Shown piece by piece: positions 25,665-34,564 of a stretch of 64,000 nucleotides of DNA. Made by a program: the position numbers and the translations under genes. Below the pieces are notes generated by a model, which saw nothing but the letters and a program-made list of their open reading frames with translations, did no database searches and was not told the DNA's origin. The stretch's first letter is position 1. Each line of letters begins with the position of its first letter. The DNA comes from Rhodococcus sp. ABRD24 (GTDB taxonomy: Bacteria; Actinomycetota; Actinomycetes; Mycobacteriales; Mycobacteriaceae), in assembly GCF_004328705.1 (NCBI RefSeq), contig NZ_CP035319.1, forward strand, positions 4,340,001-4,404,000, given 5' to 3'.

Positions 25665-25697
25665 AATGGGGCGATCGTCCGCAGCGATCGCCCCATT
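25665..25697 (-). terminator. Perfect 13-bp hairpin, probable terminator of the MBL-fold gene
   Basis: Positions 25665-25677 (AATGGGGCGATCG) and 25685-25697 are exact inverted copies around a 7-base loop, 25 bp after the stop of the minus-strand MBL gene. The stem is GC-rich and strong. There is no U-run, which is usual for actinobacterial terminators. Confidence 0.7.
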
Positions 25698-25721
25698 GCC
25701 GGTGTGTTGGGTGCGTTTGTC

Positions 25722-26720
25722 CTAGTTGAGCGCGAACCGCGCCGGTTCGGTGCCAGGCACCTGAGCAATCTGGCCTCGGGCCACCAGGTGCCGCAGATGG
25801 GCCGCGGCCTCCGACAGCGCCATGCCCTTGCCGATCGGGGAGATGTCGGCCCACGGCCGGTACCACTTCATGATCGCTGCGACCTGCCATACCGTGAATT
25901 CGTTGCCCTCGAAAGACCGGTACAGATCATCGAGGCGCTCCTCGTGGTGGTCGAGTAGCTCGGCGGTGCGCCCGGACACGTCCGTGATCGGGACGCCGTG
26001 TGCGCCCAGCCCGCGCGTGACATCCATCTTCTGCACACGGCGCAGCGATTCCATGAACTCGGCCAGTGCGTCGCGTTCCTCGAGCGGGTACACGAAGTTG
26101 CCGACGTGTGGGGTCGTCTTCTGCAACACGTGGTCGCCGGTGAACATCACGTCGGCGTCCTCGAGGTAGAAGCATGCGTGGCCCGGCGTGTGACCGGGCG
26201 TGAATACGACCCGCAGGTCGCGGCCGGTGAGGGCGATGGTCTCGTCGTCGGTGAGAACGCGGTCGGGCGCCGATTCCGGCCCCGCCGGCGGTCCGCCCTG
26301 TGCGGCCTTCTCGAATGCGATGCGATCGGCCTCGGGCGCCCCGGCGCGGGCGAGGTTGGCGAGCTGGTCGTCCATCCACTCCCGGTTGTGCCCCGAAGAC
26401 ATCTTCTCGAACATTGTGTGGTCGGCCTCGTGCATTGCGATCCAGGCTCCAGACGCTTCCCGCACCCGTCCGCACAGGCCGGTGTGATCGGGGTGGAAGT
26501 GGGTGAGGACCACTCCCTCGACGTCCGACACCGAGTGCCCGATCGATTCGAGACCGGAGGTCAGCCCCTCCCAGCCCTCCGCGTCGTCCCAGCCCGCGTC
26601 GACCAGGATCAGTCCACTCGGCGACTCCATCGCGTAGACGAGGGTGCTGCCGAGCGGATTGTGGGACATGGGGACTGCGATTTGCACGATGCCATCACCG
26701 ATGGCCGAAGCACCTGTCAT
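25722..26720 (-). CDS. MBL-fold metallo-hydrolase
   Basis: A 332-residue metallo-beta-lactamase-fold enzyme. Metal ligands are plain: THFHPDHTG (HxHxDH, about 73-81), a second His in TPGHTPGHACFYL (about 174-186), Asp in MFTGDHVL, and a late His in LGAHGVPI. After the hydrolase domain there is a C-terminal helical part (about 255-332) with WYRPWADISPIGKGMALSEAAAHLRHLV, resembling the winged-helix tail found in lactamase-like/glyoxalase II-type proteins (BLACT_WH). Substrate is unknown; thioester or lactone hydrolysis is plausible. A 5-bp palindrome CTATG-AACA-CATAG lies 40 bp upstream of the start (26760-26773) and could be an operator. Confidence 0.88.
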   Translation of the reverse strand: MTGASAIGDGIVQIAVPMSHNPLGSTLVYAMESPSGLILVDAGWDDAEGWEGLTSGLESIGHSVSDVEGVVLTHFHPDHTGLCGRVREASGAWIAMHEADHTMFEKMSSGHNREWMDDQLANLARAGAPEADRIAFEKAAQGGPPAGPESAPDRVLTDDETIALTGRDLRVVFTPGHTPGHACFYLEDADVMFTGDHVLQKTTPHVGNFVYPLEERDALAEFMESLRRVQKMDVTRGLGAHGVPITDVSGRTAELLDHHEERLDDLYRSFEGNEFTVWQVAAIMKWYRPWADISPIGKGMALSEAAAHLRHLVARGQIAQVPGTEPARFALN

Positions 26721-26828
26721 TTGAGCAACCTCGTTGGCTAGATGAAGAACCCGTTCTACCTATGAACACATAGTTACTCTTCAGCTTTCGCGATGGTTCG
26801 ACCGGTCCCACTTATCCGGAACGGGCGA

Positions 26829-27107
26829 CTACGCCACGAGGTCGGCGTACTCGGGGTGCGACTCGACGTACTTGGCCACGTACGAGCACGACGGAACGAT
26901 CGTGAAGCCTTGTTCGCGAGTGGCATCGAGTGCGGCCTTGACAACCTGGCCGGCCAGTCCCTGGCCACGGAAGTCCGGGTTGGTGACGGTGTGTCCGAAG
27001 TCGCGGACACCGCCGGACTCGACGTAGTCCGCGTAGCCGGCGAGTACGTCTCCGACGTAGATCTCGAACCGGCTCTCACCTGGGTTGTGCTCGATCCTGT
27101 TCGTCAC
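26829..27107 (-). CDS. Small GNAT-type N-acetyltransferase (COG2388/YjdJ-like)
   Basis: A 92-residue minimal GNAT fold. The acetyl-CoA-binding loop appears as NPDFRGQGLAGQVVKAAL (about 43-60), preceded by the strand VRDFGHTVT and followed by IVPSCSYVAKYVESHPEY, which is the diagnostic C-terminal block of the YjdJ/COG2388 family (cysteine-containing CSY-V-Y--HPEY). Members are short, single-domain acetyltransferases of uncertain substrate. The gene stands alone between the MBL gene and a large membrane protein gene, all on the minus strand. Confidence 0.9.
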   Translation of the reverse strand: MTNRIEHNPGESRFEIYVGDVLAGYADYVESGGVRDFGHTVTNPDFRGQGLAGQVVKAALDATREQGFTIVPSCSYVAKYVESHPEYADLVA

Positions 27108-27201
27108 GGCAGGGCTCCTTTCGTTGTGCTTACGATCGCACGTTACCCCGGTACAGCGCCGGTCCGTGGCGGAGTATTCCGCCGCTTCAGCGAGGCGCCG
27201 C

Positions 27202-28593
27202 TCACGAAGTCGTCGGGCGTGCAGTGTCGGCCGGGTGGTCAGCCTGTGGTTGCTGCGTCGGGCGAATGAGCAGTTCCAAAGCCAGGAGCGCGATCACGGC
27301 TCCGAGGACGATCCAAAGCACGACCAGCCCGGTGGGGTACCGCCAGAACACCAGCAGCAGCGCGGCGATACCGATGACGAAGCACCGCAGTGGGACTCGC
27401 GCCTGCCCCGCCCACCGTTCCACCCGATTGGGAGTCCGGCCCTCGCGGGGATGGCGTGCGAAGTCCAGGGCGTGTCCGAATCCACGGCGGACGACGCCGG
27501 CGGACGCCGATCCACCGATCAGGTAGGCGCCGATCGCAATGACCAGGCCCACCACCGCAACGGCACGCAGACTGGTGCGCAGCGGCACGAGGACGGTGTC
27601 GATGGCCGCTCTCGCGGCGTCCGGGGACAGCACATCGGGCGAAATGTCATCGATGTAGACGGCGCGTGCGATCAGCATCGCGACCGCCAGTACGAACATC
27701 CCGACTGCGATGGCCAGGCCGGCGAGGGACAGGGTGTGCAGCCGCCGGCCAGCGGGCGCGATGGCAACCGCGGCGGCTGCGCAAGCAATCCCCAGCCATG
27801 GCAGCACCGCCGAGGCCTTGTCGAGGGTGTTGACCGCTTGCTGAGCCTTGACGAGGTTGGGGGATTGGAACAGTACGAACTGCTTGTCCACCGTCGGGAT
27901 GTTCTCGGCGAAAGTGAATCCCCGATCCGTCAGCTCGGTACGGACGTTGTCGATGATCGTCGACAACGAGATGCTGACGGTGCCGCTCTGATCCACCTGC
28001 ACGGAGCTCGGGCCGTAGTTTCCGGTGACAAGCGCGACGAGCCTGTCGTGCGCGGTTCGGTTCGCCAGGATCCAGAGATCCTGGAACTGTTGGGATTGGA
28101 CGAAGGACAGCACGGTCTCGTGGACGAAGCTCTTGGCCTGCCCGGCGATGACCGGCGCGAGACCGACCACGGCTTGGTCGACCCTGGGCGCCTTCTCGTC
28201 GAGGTTCGACACATCGGCCAGCGCGGCCAGAGCATCGGTGGTGAGCGCCTCGACGTCGATTCTCGTGAAGACCTCGTCGGTGACCTGATTCGAGATCTCC
28301 GCCTGGACTGCGGGGTCCTCCGCCAGCGGCGCGACGGTACTCACGTAGCGGTCGGTGTCGAGGATCTGGCTGCGGGTGAACCGGGAGGTCACGGAGACGA
28401 TTGCCAGCAGAGCAACCAGGACCAGCAGCAGCGTGACCGCCGTCCAGCGCAGCCAGTGATGCTGGGGCGTCGGTTCGACATCGCCTGTGGCATCGGGTTC
28501 CTGGCCCCGCAATGCCGCGACCTGGGCGCGCAATCGGAGTAGTTCCGCCCGCTCGTCACTGTCGAGGGGCCGGCTGTTCATGCCCTCGTCCAT
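27202..28593 (-). CDS. Conserved actinobacterial integral membrane protein
   Basis: A 463-residue protein. A short coiled-coil-like N-terminus (ERAELLRLRAQVAALRG) precedes one membrane helix (about 50-70). A large extracytoplasmic domain with a helical pattern (about 75-245; DTDRYVSTVAPLAEDPAVQ) follows, then about four further helices (LPWLGIACAAAAVAIA, LAGLAIAVGMFVLAVAMLIA, AVAVVGLVIAIGAYL, and a C-terminal pair). DTDRYVxTVAPL is a conserved block I associate with a family of actinobacterial membrane proteins of unknown function. The ATG at 28593 has GGAGAG seven bases upstream. Transport or envelope roles are guesses. Confidence 0.82.
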   Translation of the reverse strand: MDEGMNSRPLDSDERAELLRLRAQVAALRGQEPDATGDVEPTPQHHWLRWTAVTLLLVLVALLAIVSVTSRFTRSQILDTDRYVSTVAPLAEDPAVQAEISNQVTDEVFTRIDVEALTTDALAALADVSNLDEKAPRVDQAVVGLAPVIAGQAKSFVHETVLSFVQSQQFQDLWILANRTAHDRLVALVTGNYGPSSVQVDQSGTVSISLSTIIDNVRTELTDRGFTFAENIPTVDKQFVLFQSPNLVKAQQAVNTLDKASAVLPWLGIACAAAAVAIAPAGRRLHTLSLAGLAIAVGMFVLAVAMLIARAVYIDDISPDVLSPDAARAAIDTVLVPLRTSLRAVAVVGLVIAIGAYLIGGSASAGVVRRGFGHALDFARHPREGRTPNRVERWAGQARVPLRCFVIGIAALLLVFWRYPTGLVVLWIVLGAVIALLALELLIRPTQQPQADHPADTARPTTS

Positions 28594-28888
28594 GACTCTC
28601 CAATCCGGAAGTCGGTTCGCGCGCGCAGAACGGCCGCCTCCATCGACTTCCCCTTCGTAACTCCCTGCGTCACGGCGTCATCGCCGGCATGACCTGTCCC
28701 TGCGGGGCCGAAATCGTCTGGCGAACTCATTGTCCTCCGGAAGGGCGCCACGAGATACCGAGTTGCTCGAACAGGGGGTTTTGGTCAGTCTGTCCGGGAG
28801 TCGGTGCTTTCCGGTGATTGCCGCGACGAGTACGGGATCGGGTGCGATCAAGGGATCGCGTTCTAGGTGCGGATCGGATGTTCGAGCG

Positions 28889-29959
28889 TCAGGTCGGCTC
28901 GTCGAAGAGGGTCTGTTCGGTCGGGTTGCCGAACAGTGTCATCGGCTGCGGCTGCGGCTGCGGTTTGGCGGCACCGGAGCCGGACCGGCCACTGTCGGGG
29001 AATGCGCTGCTGGGGAGCGCGATGAACCGCAACGCGACGCGCAGCGACTCGTGCGTCTGTGCCCACGCCCGGGCCTGGACCTCGCAGGCCTCGACCCCCT
29101 TCGCGTCGGATTCGCTGCGCGCGTGCTTCGCGGCGCGGCGCCAGCTGATCTCCTGTTCCAAGGCGATCTTCAGGTAGTCGCGCACCGAGTCGCGGTCGCG
29201 TCCGCACACTGCGGCGACCTGCTCGGGGGAAAGCGCACCGCCGCCGTCCGGATGCGAGTGCAGCAGCGTCAGCAGGGCGGTGGGCAGATCGTCCTCCGCC
29301 CCGGACTCCTCGGACAGATCCGCTGCCAGTTCCGCTCGGTCCTGTGCCGGCTCGTCGATGACGCGCGTGCCGTCGAATTGGGCGGCGAACGCTGGGGGCA
29401 GTTCCTGTTGATCGCACGCCATGACGGCAGTGGTTTCGTCGAAGTCGACACTGGGTTCCACCGGGTCCGTATCGGATCCGGTCCCGTCGAGCAGCATGAG
29501 GTCGCTGCCGGCAAGGGTGCCCGCCGCCTCGGCTCGCAGGAAGCTCGGGTGCGGGACGCTCCAGATCTCGCGGAAGGCAGTCACCGCCATCGAGGCCAGC
29601 TGATCCGACCAGCGCTGCTCCTTGTCGACGTAGAACGCGGGGGAGCCGCCGCAAGGCTCGTCGCCCGCCGATCGGGTCGGCGGATCCCAGCCGAGCTCGC
29701 TCAGGCGCTTCTCGTCGGATGGTGATAGTGCATACCGTTGTGCGAGATAGTCATTGGAGGGAACCTCGCACCGGATCTGGTCGCCGTCCCAGACCAGGAA
29801 CTGTACGCACGGAACGAATCCGTCCACAGTGGTCTCCTCGGACCACTCGAGGACGAGAAGGTCGTCGTCCTGCATCACCGCGATGTGATCGGCGAGGGCG
29901 GTCTGGAAGCGGCTCCAGGACCGCTCGACGGCCTGGTCGAAACTCTCGATATCGAACAT
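28889..29959 (-). CDS. TY-Chap-type (YbjN/CesT-like) peptide-binding domain protein
   Basis: A 356-residue protein. The N-terminal ~110 residues (FDIESFDQAVERSWSRFQ, DDLLVLEWSE, VPCVQFLVWDGDQIRCEVPSN in parts) resemble the YbjN/CesT-like chaperone fold predicted in actinobacteria (TY-Chap). The middle is acidic and disordered; the region 260-300 looks like a small helical domain (SPEQVAAVCGRDRDSVRDYL, HTH-like), and the C-terminus is a Pro/Gln-rich tail. The start is decided by the ribosome site: GGGGG lies six bases before the ATG at 29957-29959, while upstream in-frame ATGs have none. Function is unknown; chaperone or effector-binding is inferred only from fold resemblance. Confidence 0.72.
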   Translation of the reverse strand: MFDIESFDQAVERSWSRFQTALADHIAVMQDDDLLVLEWSEETTVDGFVPCVQFLVWDGDQIRCEVPSNDYLAQRYALSPSDEKRLSELGWDPPTRSAGDEPCGGSPAFYVDKEQRWSDQLASMAVTAFREIWSVPHPSFLRAEAAGTLAGSDLMLLDGTGSDTDPVEPSVDFDETTAVMACDQQELPPAFAAQFDGTRVIDEPAQDRAELAADLSEESGAEDDLPTALLTLLHSHPDGGGALSPEQVAAVCGRDRDSVRDYLKIALEQEISWRRAAKHARSESDAKGVEACEVQARAWAQTHESLRVALRFIALPSSAFPDSGRSGSGAAKPQPQPQPMTLFGNPTEQTLFDEPT

Positions 29960-30165
29960 GAGCCCCCAATCGTGCATCGATGCGGATCCGTCCCGCCGGA
30001 GGCGGCGGGCGTCCTCATGTCGTGATGCGACCAACGTAGCGCGCGGCACCGACAATCTCGTGAACGGCGCGACCGTTTCGGCTGTCAGCCGAGATCGAGA
30101 TCATGGGGTCGTGACAGTCGGGTGAGGGGGCAGTGCCGGGTGAGGGCAGGGCCGAGAGCGCAGGG

Positions 30166-30756
30166 TCAGGACCTCGTATTGCGCATGTTCTTGTGCGGGC
30201 CGATGTATCCGACGTGGACGGTGTGTGAACGCGAATCGTGGACGAAGTACACGCGCGGCGCGAGGTCGCCGCCACCTTCGGAAATCTTCAGATGAGCCTG
30301 CATCAGGGTGAAGCCCGAACGATCGACTTCGGAGTCGACGGGCAGGACGCGTGAGCGACGGAGCCGCCCGTTCTGAAGTACCGTCTGGGACTCGCGCATC
30401 GCCAGCTTCTTCGACGTGCACGGCCAAGCGTCCGCATGCCCCGAGTATTTGCACCATTGGCGGAAGTCGCCGGTGAAGCCATTGTCGACCGCCTCCGCAT
30501 ACGCGCCGAGGGCGACCAGACCCCGACCGAGCGTCTTTCCCCAGGCGGCGGCCTGGGGTGCCGAGTCCAGATCCTTCAGATCGTGGCATGCGTCAGGGTG
30601 GATGGTGAGACGCTCGCCGAGGGTCCGTCGTGCCTGTTCAACGGCGGACGAGCATGCGCCGAGCTTGCGTCTGGGGAGCGGATCGGAATCCGGCTGGATG
30701 TCGAGCCCCTCACCGAGGGCGTCGTCGGACGTCGAGCGGGGTAGGTCGGTTGTCAT
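30166..30756 (-). CDS. Hypothetical protein with RelE-like C-terminal strand region
   Basis: A 196-residue protein not assignable to a named family. AAAGGAC sits seven bases before the ATG at 30754-30756 and fixes the start. The first ~60 residues are polar and likely disordered; a helical centre (HDLKDLDSAPQAAAWGKTLGR in part, DFRQWCKYSGHADAW) follows. The last ~45 residues (LAPRVYFVHDSRSHTVHVGYIGPHK in part) look like the terminal strands of RelE/ParE-fold toxins or related nucleic-acid-binding proteins, with the VHVGYIGPH motif. The region upstream is AT-rich with a dyad, so the gene may be acquired. Confidence 0.65.
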   Translation of the reverse strand: MTTDLPRSTSDDALGEGLDIQPDSDPLPRRKLGACSSAVEQARRTLGERLTIHPDACHDLKDLDSAPQAAAWGKTLGRGLVALGAYAEAVDNGFTGDFRQWCKYSGHADAWPCTSKKLAMRESQTVLQNGRLRRSRVLPVDSEVDRSGFTLMQAHLKISEGGGDLAPRVYFVHDSRSHTVHVGYIGPHKNMRNTRS

Positions 30757-30795
30757 GAGCGTCCTTTCGTCGGTAGAGCGGCGGAGTTGCGACAC

Positions 30796-31261
30796 TGATC
30801 ACGCCGGATACGTGTATAGGTGACCGAGGGCAGATAATCCTTTCATAACTGAATACACGTTAGAGGCGAAAGTCATTTGTACCGCGGTGCATATTCTGCA
30901 CCGATTGTTTCCTCTTTGATTGAAAGAGAGTTTCACATATGGAACCCGTATGTGTCAAGCATTGATGATCAGTATGTGCAGGTCAGGGTGGGTGTATAAG
31001 AGATCGTTTCACTGGTGAATTTGCACCGAGGTTGTCGAGTGACGTCGAATTGTCAGCCGATCTACTATTTGATTGTTTCTTGCATTCGGAGAGTGGGACG
31101 CAATCGTGCCGCTGGTCGTGCGGTTCTCTCGGATCCGGGCTGATCGGGGCGGTCCGGCTCGGACTGGGTGTCGGTTCGTGTCGGTTCGGTGTGATACTTC
31201 TAGGCCGAATCCGCCGCACCGACGACGCCGGTCGGGGGCAACCCGGTAGGGGGTTACGGAA
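30796..31261. other. AT-rich 466-bp divergent intergenic region with inverted repeat
   Basis: This gap between the divergent hypothetical gene and recC is clearly richer in AT than its neighbours. It contains an exact 7-bp inverted repeat, CGGTGCA-tattc-TGCACCG, at 30885-30903, about 130 bp upstream of the minus-strand start, which looks like an operator. The promoters of both flanking genes should be here. A 78-codon plus-strand frame at 31032-31268 lacks a ribosome site and motifs and is not called. Confidence 0.55.
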
Positions 31262-34200
31262 TTGCTGACGCTGCATCGCGCACAGGGTGCGGGCACGCTG
31301 GCGTCTGCGCTGGCCGATGTGCTGGTTGCGCCGCTGACCGATCCTTTTCGGCGTGAGGTCGTGGCGGTTCCTGCGAAGGGGGTAGAGCGCTGGCTCACCC
31401 AGCGGCTCTCGCGGATACTCGGGGCGGGAGACCGTGGCGCGTACGGAGACGGTGTCGCCGCAAATATCGACTTCCCGTCTCCCACCCGGCTGGTCGACGA
31501 GGTGCTCGCAGCGGCCACGGGCCTCGACGCCGAGAACGACCCATGGCACCCGTCGCGGATGCTGTGGACTCTGCTCGACGTCATCGACGGCTGCCTGGAC
31601 GAGCCGTGGTGCGTGGTGCTCGCCCGTCATCTCGGCCGCGGCGTCGACGCGCACACTGCCGGCGATCACCGAGTGGGCCGCAGGTACGGAACCGCGGCGC
31701 ATCTGGCGGAACTGTTCCGCTCGTACGGTGCGCAGCGCCCCGCGATGCTCGTCGACTGGGCCGCCGGCCGCGACACCGACGGGGCCGACCCGCTCGATGA
31801 GGATCTGCTGTGGCAGCCCCAGCTGTGGCGGCGGCTGCGGGAGCGGATCGGGACGCTCAGCCCCGCCGAGCGGCTGGACGGCGCCTGTGCCCGGTTGCGT
31901 ACCGAGCCGGGCCTGGTGGATCTGCCGGAACGGCTGTCGCTGTTCGGCCCCACCCGTCTCGGCGCCGACCAGATTGCGGTGTTGTCGGCACTGGCATCGA
32001 ATCGGGATGTGCACGTGTGGATCCCGCATCCGAGTCTCGAGATGTGGGGTTCGTCCGCGGATGCTGCTGCGCCGATCCGGCGCGCAGACGATCACCGCGC
32101 GCTGTCGGCGTCACATCCCCTGCTGGCGAGCCTGGCGCGCGACGTCCGAGAGCTGCAGTCCCGGCTGTCCGCGGTGGATCTCGTCGACATCCATCATCCG
32201 GCGCCGCCCCGGCCGTCGACGCTGCTCGGACGGCTCCAGTCGGATATCGCTGCCGACCGGGCGCCGTCGGCATGGACGTTCGACGACACGGTCGAGATTC
32301 ACTCGTGCCACGGCCCTGCGCGTCAGGTGGAGGCGCTGCGTGAGCGACTGCTGCACCTGTTCCAGGACGATCCCACGCTCGAGCCCCGCGACGTGCTCGT
32401 CGTGTGCCCGGACGTCGAGTCGTACGCACCGCTGGTGCGGGCCGCATTCGGTCAGGGCGCGCCGAGTCAGCCCAGCTATCCCGGTCACCTTGGCCATCCT
32501 GGTCATCGGCTGCGGGTTCGTCTTGCGGATCGTGCACTGCACCAGACCAATCCGGTTCTCGCGGTGGTCGGCACGCTACTCGAGATGTCGGACGCTCGGG
32601 TCACTGTCAGCCAGGTGCTGGACCTCGCCGCGACCGCGCCGGTGCGCCGACGGTTCACGTTCGACGACGACAACCTCGAGCGGATGCGGGAGTGGATCGC
32701 GGCGGCAGGCGCGCGGTGGGGCATCGGGCCGCGTGAGCGTCGGGCCTACGGGCTCGGAGACTTCGAACAGAACACCCTCCGGGCGGCGCTCGACCGGATC
32801 CTGCTCGGCACCGCCGCCGACGATGCGGACGGCGAGTGGCTCTCGCTGGCGCTGCCGCTCGACGATGTCGAGAGCAACGACATCGACTTCGCCGGGCGGC
32901 TGGCCGAGTTCGTCGACCGCCTCGACGTGTCACTGCGCGGGCTCACCGGACCGCAGTCCGCGGGCGAATGGTCCAAGGCCCTCGCCCGCGCGCTGGATCT
33001 GCTGGTCGACGTCCCGGAGACGGACGCGTGGCAACTGGGGCAGGCGCACCGGGAGCTGGCCGCCGCCGTCGAGCACGCGGGCGACACGCACCTGCGGTTA
33101 TCCGATGTGCGCGCGATGCTCCGGTCGCGGCTCGCCGGCCGACCCACCCGGGCGAACTTCCGCACCGGCGAGCTGACGGTGTGCACGATGGTTCCGATGC
33201 GGTCCGTTCCCCACCGGGTGGTGGTCCTCCTCGGGCTCGACGACGACGTCTTCCCGCGCGGTACCAACATCGACGGCGACGACGTGCTGGCTCGTGATCC
33301 GCTTGTCGGCGAACGTGATCCGCGCAGCGAGGACCGGCAGCTGCTGCTCGACGCGATCATGTCGGCGGACGAGCGGTTGCTGCTGTTCTACACCGGTGCC
33401 GACCCGGTCAACGGCACCCCACGTCCGCCGGCGGTGCCGCTGAGCGAGCTGCGGGACGTGCTGGCCACGATGGTCGGCTCGGATGCCGTCGTCACCCGGC
33501 ACGCGTTGCAGCCGTTCGACCCCCGCAACTTCGATCCGGACCAGCCGGTGAGTTTCGACCGCAGTGCGCTGGCCGGCGCGCAGGCGGCACAGCGCCCGTC
33601 GGTGCCGCAGGCGCCGTTCCTGCCCGCGCCGCTCGCGCCGGTCCAGCCCGGCGACGTGGACCTGGCTGAGTTGATCGCGTTTCTCGAGAACCCCGTCCAG
33701 GGGTTCCTGCGCCAGCGGCTCGGTTTCCGGGTTCCCGACCTCGACGAGGACACCGCCGACGCACTCGACCTCGAGCTCGATCCGTTGGCGCGGTGGGGGA
33801 TCGGCGACCGGATGCTCGCGGCCCGCCTCGCCGGGACGGATCCCGCGGCCTTCCGGGCCGCCGAATGGCGTCGAGGCACGCTGCCCCCAGCCAAGCTGGG
33901 TGCGACGGTGTTGGCCGACATCGAATGGACCGTCGAATCGTTGGTCCGGGCCGCTGCGCCGGTGCACGCCGGACGCCCCGAGGCGGTCGATGTGGACATC
34001 GACCTGGGACTCGGGCGCCGACTCGTCGGCACCGTCGACGGCATCTACCGTGATGTCCTGGCCCGCACCACCTTCTCGCGGCTCGCGCCCAAGCACCGAA
34101 TCGGGGCGTGGGTGCGGCTGCTTGCCGTGGCGGCAAGTGGTGGGGCCGCGAACCTCACGGCGGTCACCACCGGTCGCGGCAGCGGTCGCGTCCTCGTCGC

Positions 34201-34564
34201 CCGGTCGACCCTGGCTGCCCCGGAGAACGCGGCGGAGGTGCTCGCCCGGCTGGTGCAGATGCGTGACCGGGGCCTCGAGGCTCCGCTGCCGATGTCGCCG
34301 GGGGCGTCGTCGGCGTACGCGGACCAGCGGTTCCGGGGGCGATCGATCGAGCTTGCCCTCGTTGCGGCGGAACGCGCGTGGGACAAGGGATTCGACGACA
34401 GCCTGGACCGCCACATCCAGTTCGTGCACGGCGTCGGGGCGAGCCTGTCGGGCCTGATCGACAACGATGCGCCGCCCGGGTCCCATGAACCCAGTCGGTT
34501 CGGTGCCGAAGCGACCGCGCTGTGGTACCCGCTGCTGGCCGCCGAAACCCTGGGAGAACCGTGA
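31262..34564 (+). CDS. recC: Exodeoxyribonuclease V subunit gamma (RecC)
   Basis: A 1,100-residue RecC. It opens with the family's hallmark LTLHRAQGAGTLASALADVL and VAVPAKGVERWLTQRLS; further blocks are SLFGPTRLG and DLVDIHHP, CHGPARQVEALRERLL (SF1B-like remnant), VPMRSVPHRVVVLLGLDDDVFPR, and a C-terminal degenerate nuclease-like domain. RecC is a catalytically dead helicase relative that splits the duplex and scans for regulatory sequence in the RecBCD complex. The start codon is TTG at 31262, with AGGGGG nine bases upstream. The stop overlaps the recB GTG. In mycobacteria RecBCD serves single-strand annealing rather than the main recombination path; the same may hold here. Confidence 0.95.
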   Translation: MLTLHRAQGAGTLASALADVLVAPLTDPFRREVVAVPAKGVERWLTQRLSRILGAGDRGAYGDGVAANIDFPSPTRLVDEVLAAATGLDAENDPWHPSRMLWTLLDVIDGCLDEPWCVVLARHLGRGVDAHTAGDHRVGRRYGTAAHLAELFRSYGAQRPAMLVDWAAGRDTDGADPLDEDLLWQPQLWRRLRERIGTLSPAERLDGACARLRTEPGLVDLPERLSLFGPTRLGADQIAVLSALASNRDVHVWIPHPSLEMWGSSADAAAPIRRADDHRALSASHPLLASLARDVRELQSRLSAVDLVDIHHPAPPRPSTLLGRLQSDIAADRAPSAWTFDDTVEIHSCHGPARQVEALRERLLHLFQDDPTLEPRDVLVVCPDVESYAPLVRAAFGQGAPSQPSYPGHLGHPGHRLRVRLADRALHQTNPVLAVVGTLLEMSDARVTVSQVLDLAATAPVRRRFTFDDDNLERMREWIAAAGARWGIGPRERRAYGLGDFEQNTLRAALDRILLGTAADDADGEWLSLALPLDDVESNDIDFAGRLAEFVDRLDVSLRGLTGPQSAGEWSKALARALDLLVDVPETDAWQLGQAHRELAAAVEHAGDTHLRLSDVRAMLRSRLAGRPTRANFRTGELTVCTMVPMRSVPHRVVVLLGLDDDVFPRGTNIDGDDVLARDPLVGERDPRSEDRQLLLDAIMSADERLLLFYTGADPVNGTPRPPAVPLSELRDVLATMVGSDAVVTRHALQPFDPRNFDPDQPVSFDRSALAGAQAAQRPSVPQAPFLPAPLAPVQPGDVDLAELIAFLENPVQGFLRQRLGFRVPDLDEDTADALDLELDPLARWGIGDRMLAARLAGTDPAAFRAAEWRRGTLPPAKLGATVLADIEWTVESLVRAAAPVHAGRPEAVDVDIDLGLGRRLVGTVDGIYRDVLARTTFSRLAPKHRIGAWVRLLAVAASGGAANLTAVTTGRGSGRVLVARSTLAAPENAAEVLARLVQMRDRGLEAPLPMSPGASSAYADQRFRGRSIELALVAAERAWDKGFDDSLDRHIQFVHGVGASLSGLIDNDAPPGSHEPSRFGAEATALWYPLLAAETLGEP

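Noticed and set aside
30700..30903. CRISPR or phage attachment site
   Set aside because: Only one dyad occurs; there are no spaced direct repeats or integrase gene.
31032..31268. 78-codon plus-strand frame before recC
   Set aside because: No ribosome site, no motif, and low coding character; it also overlaps the recC ribosome-site region.
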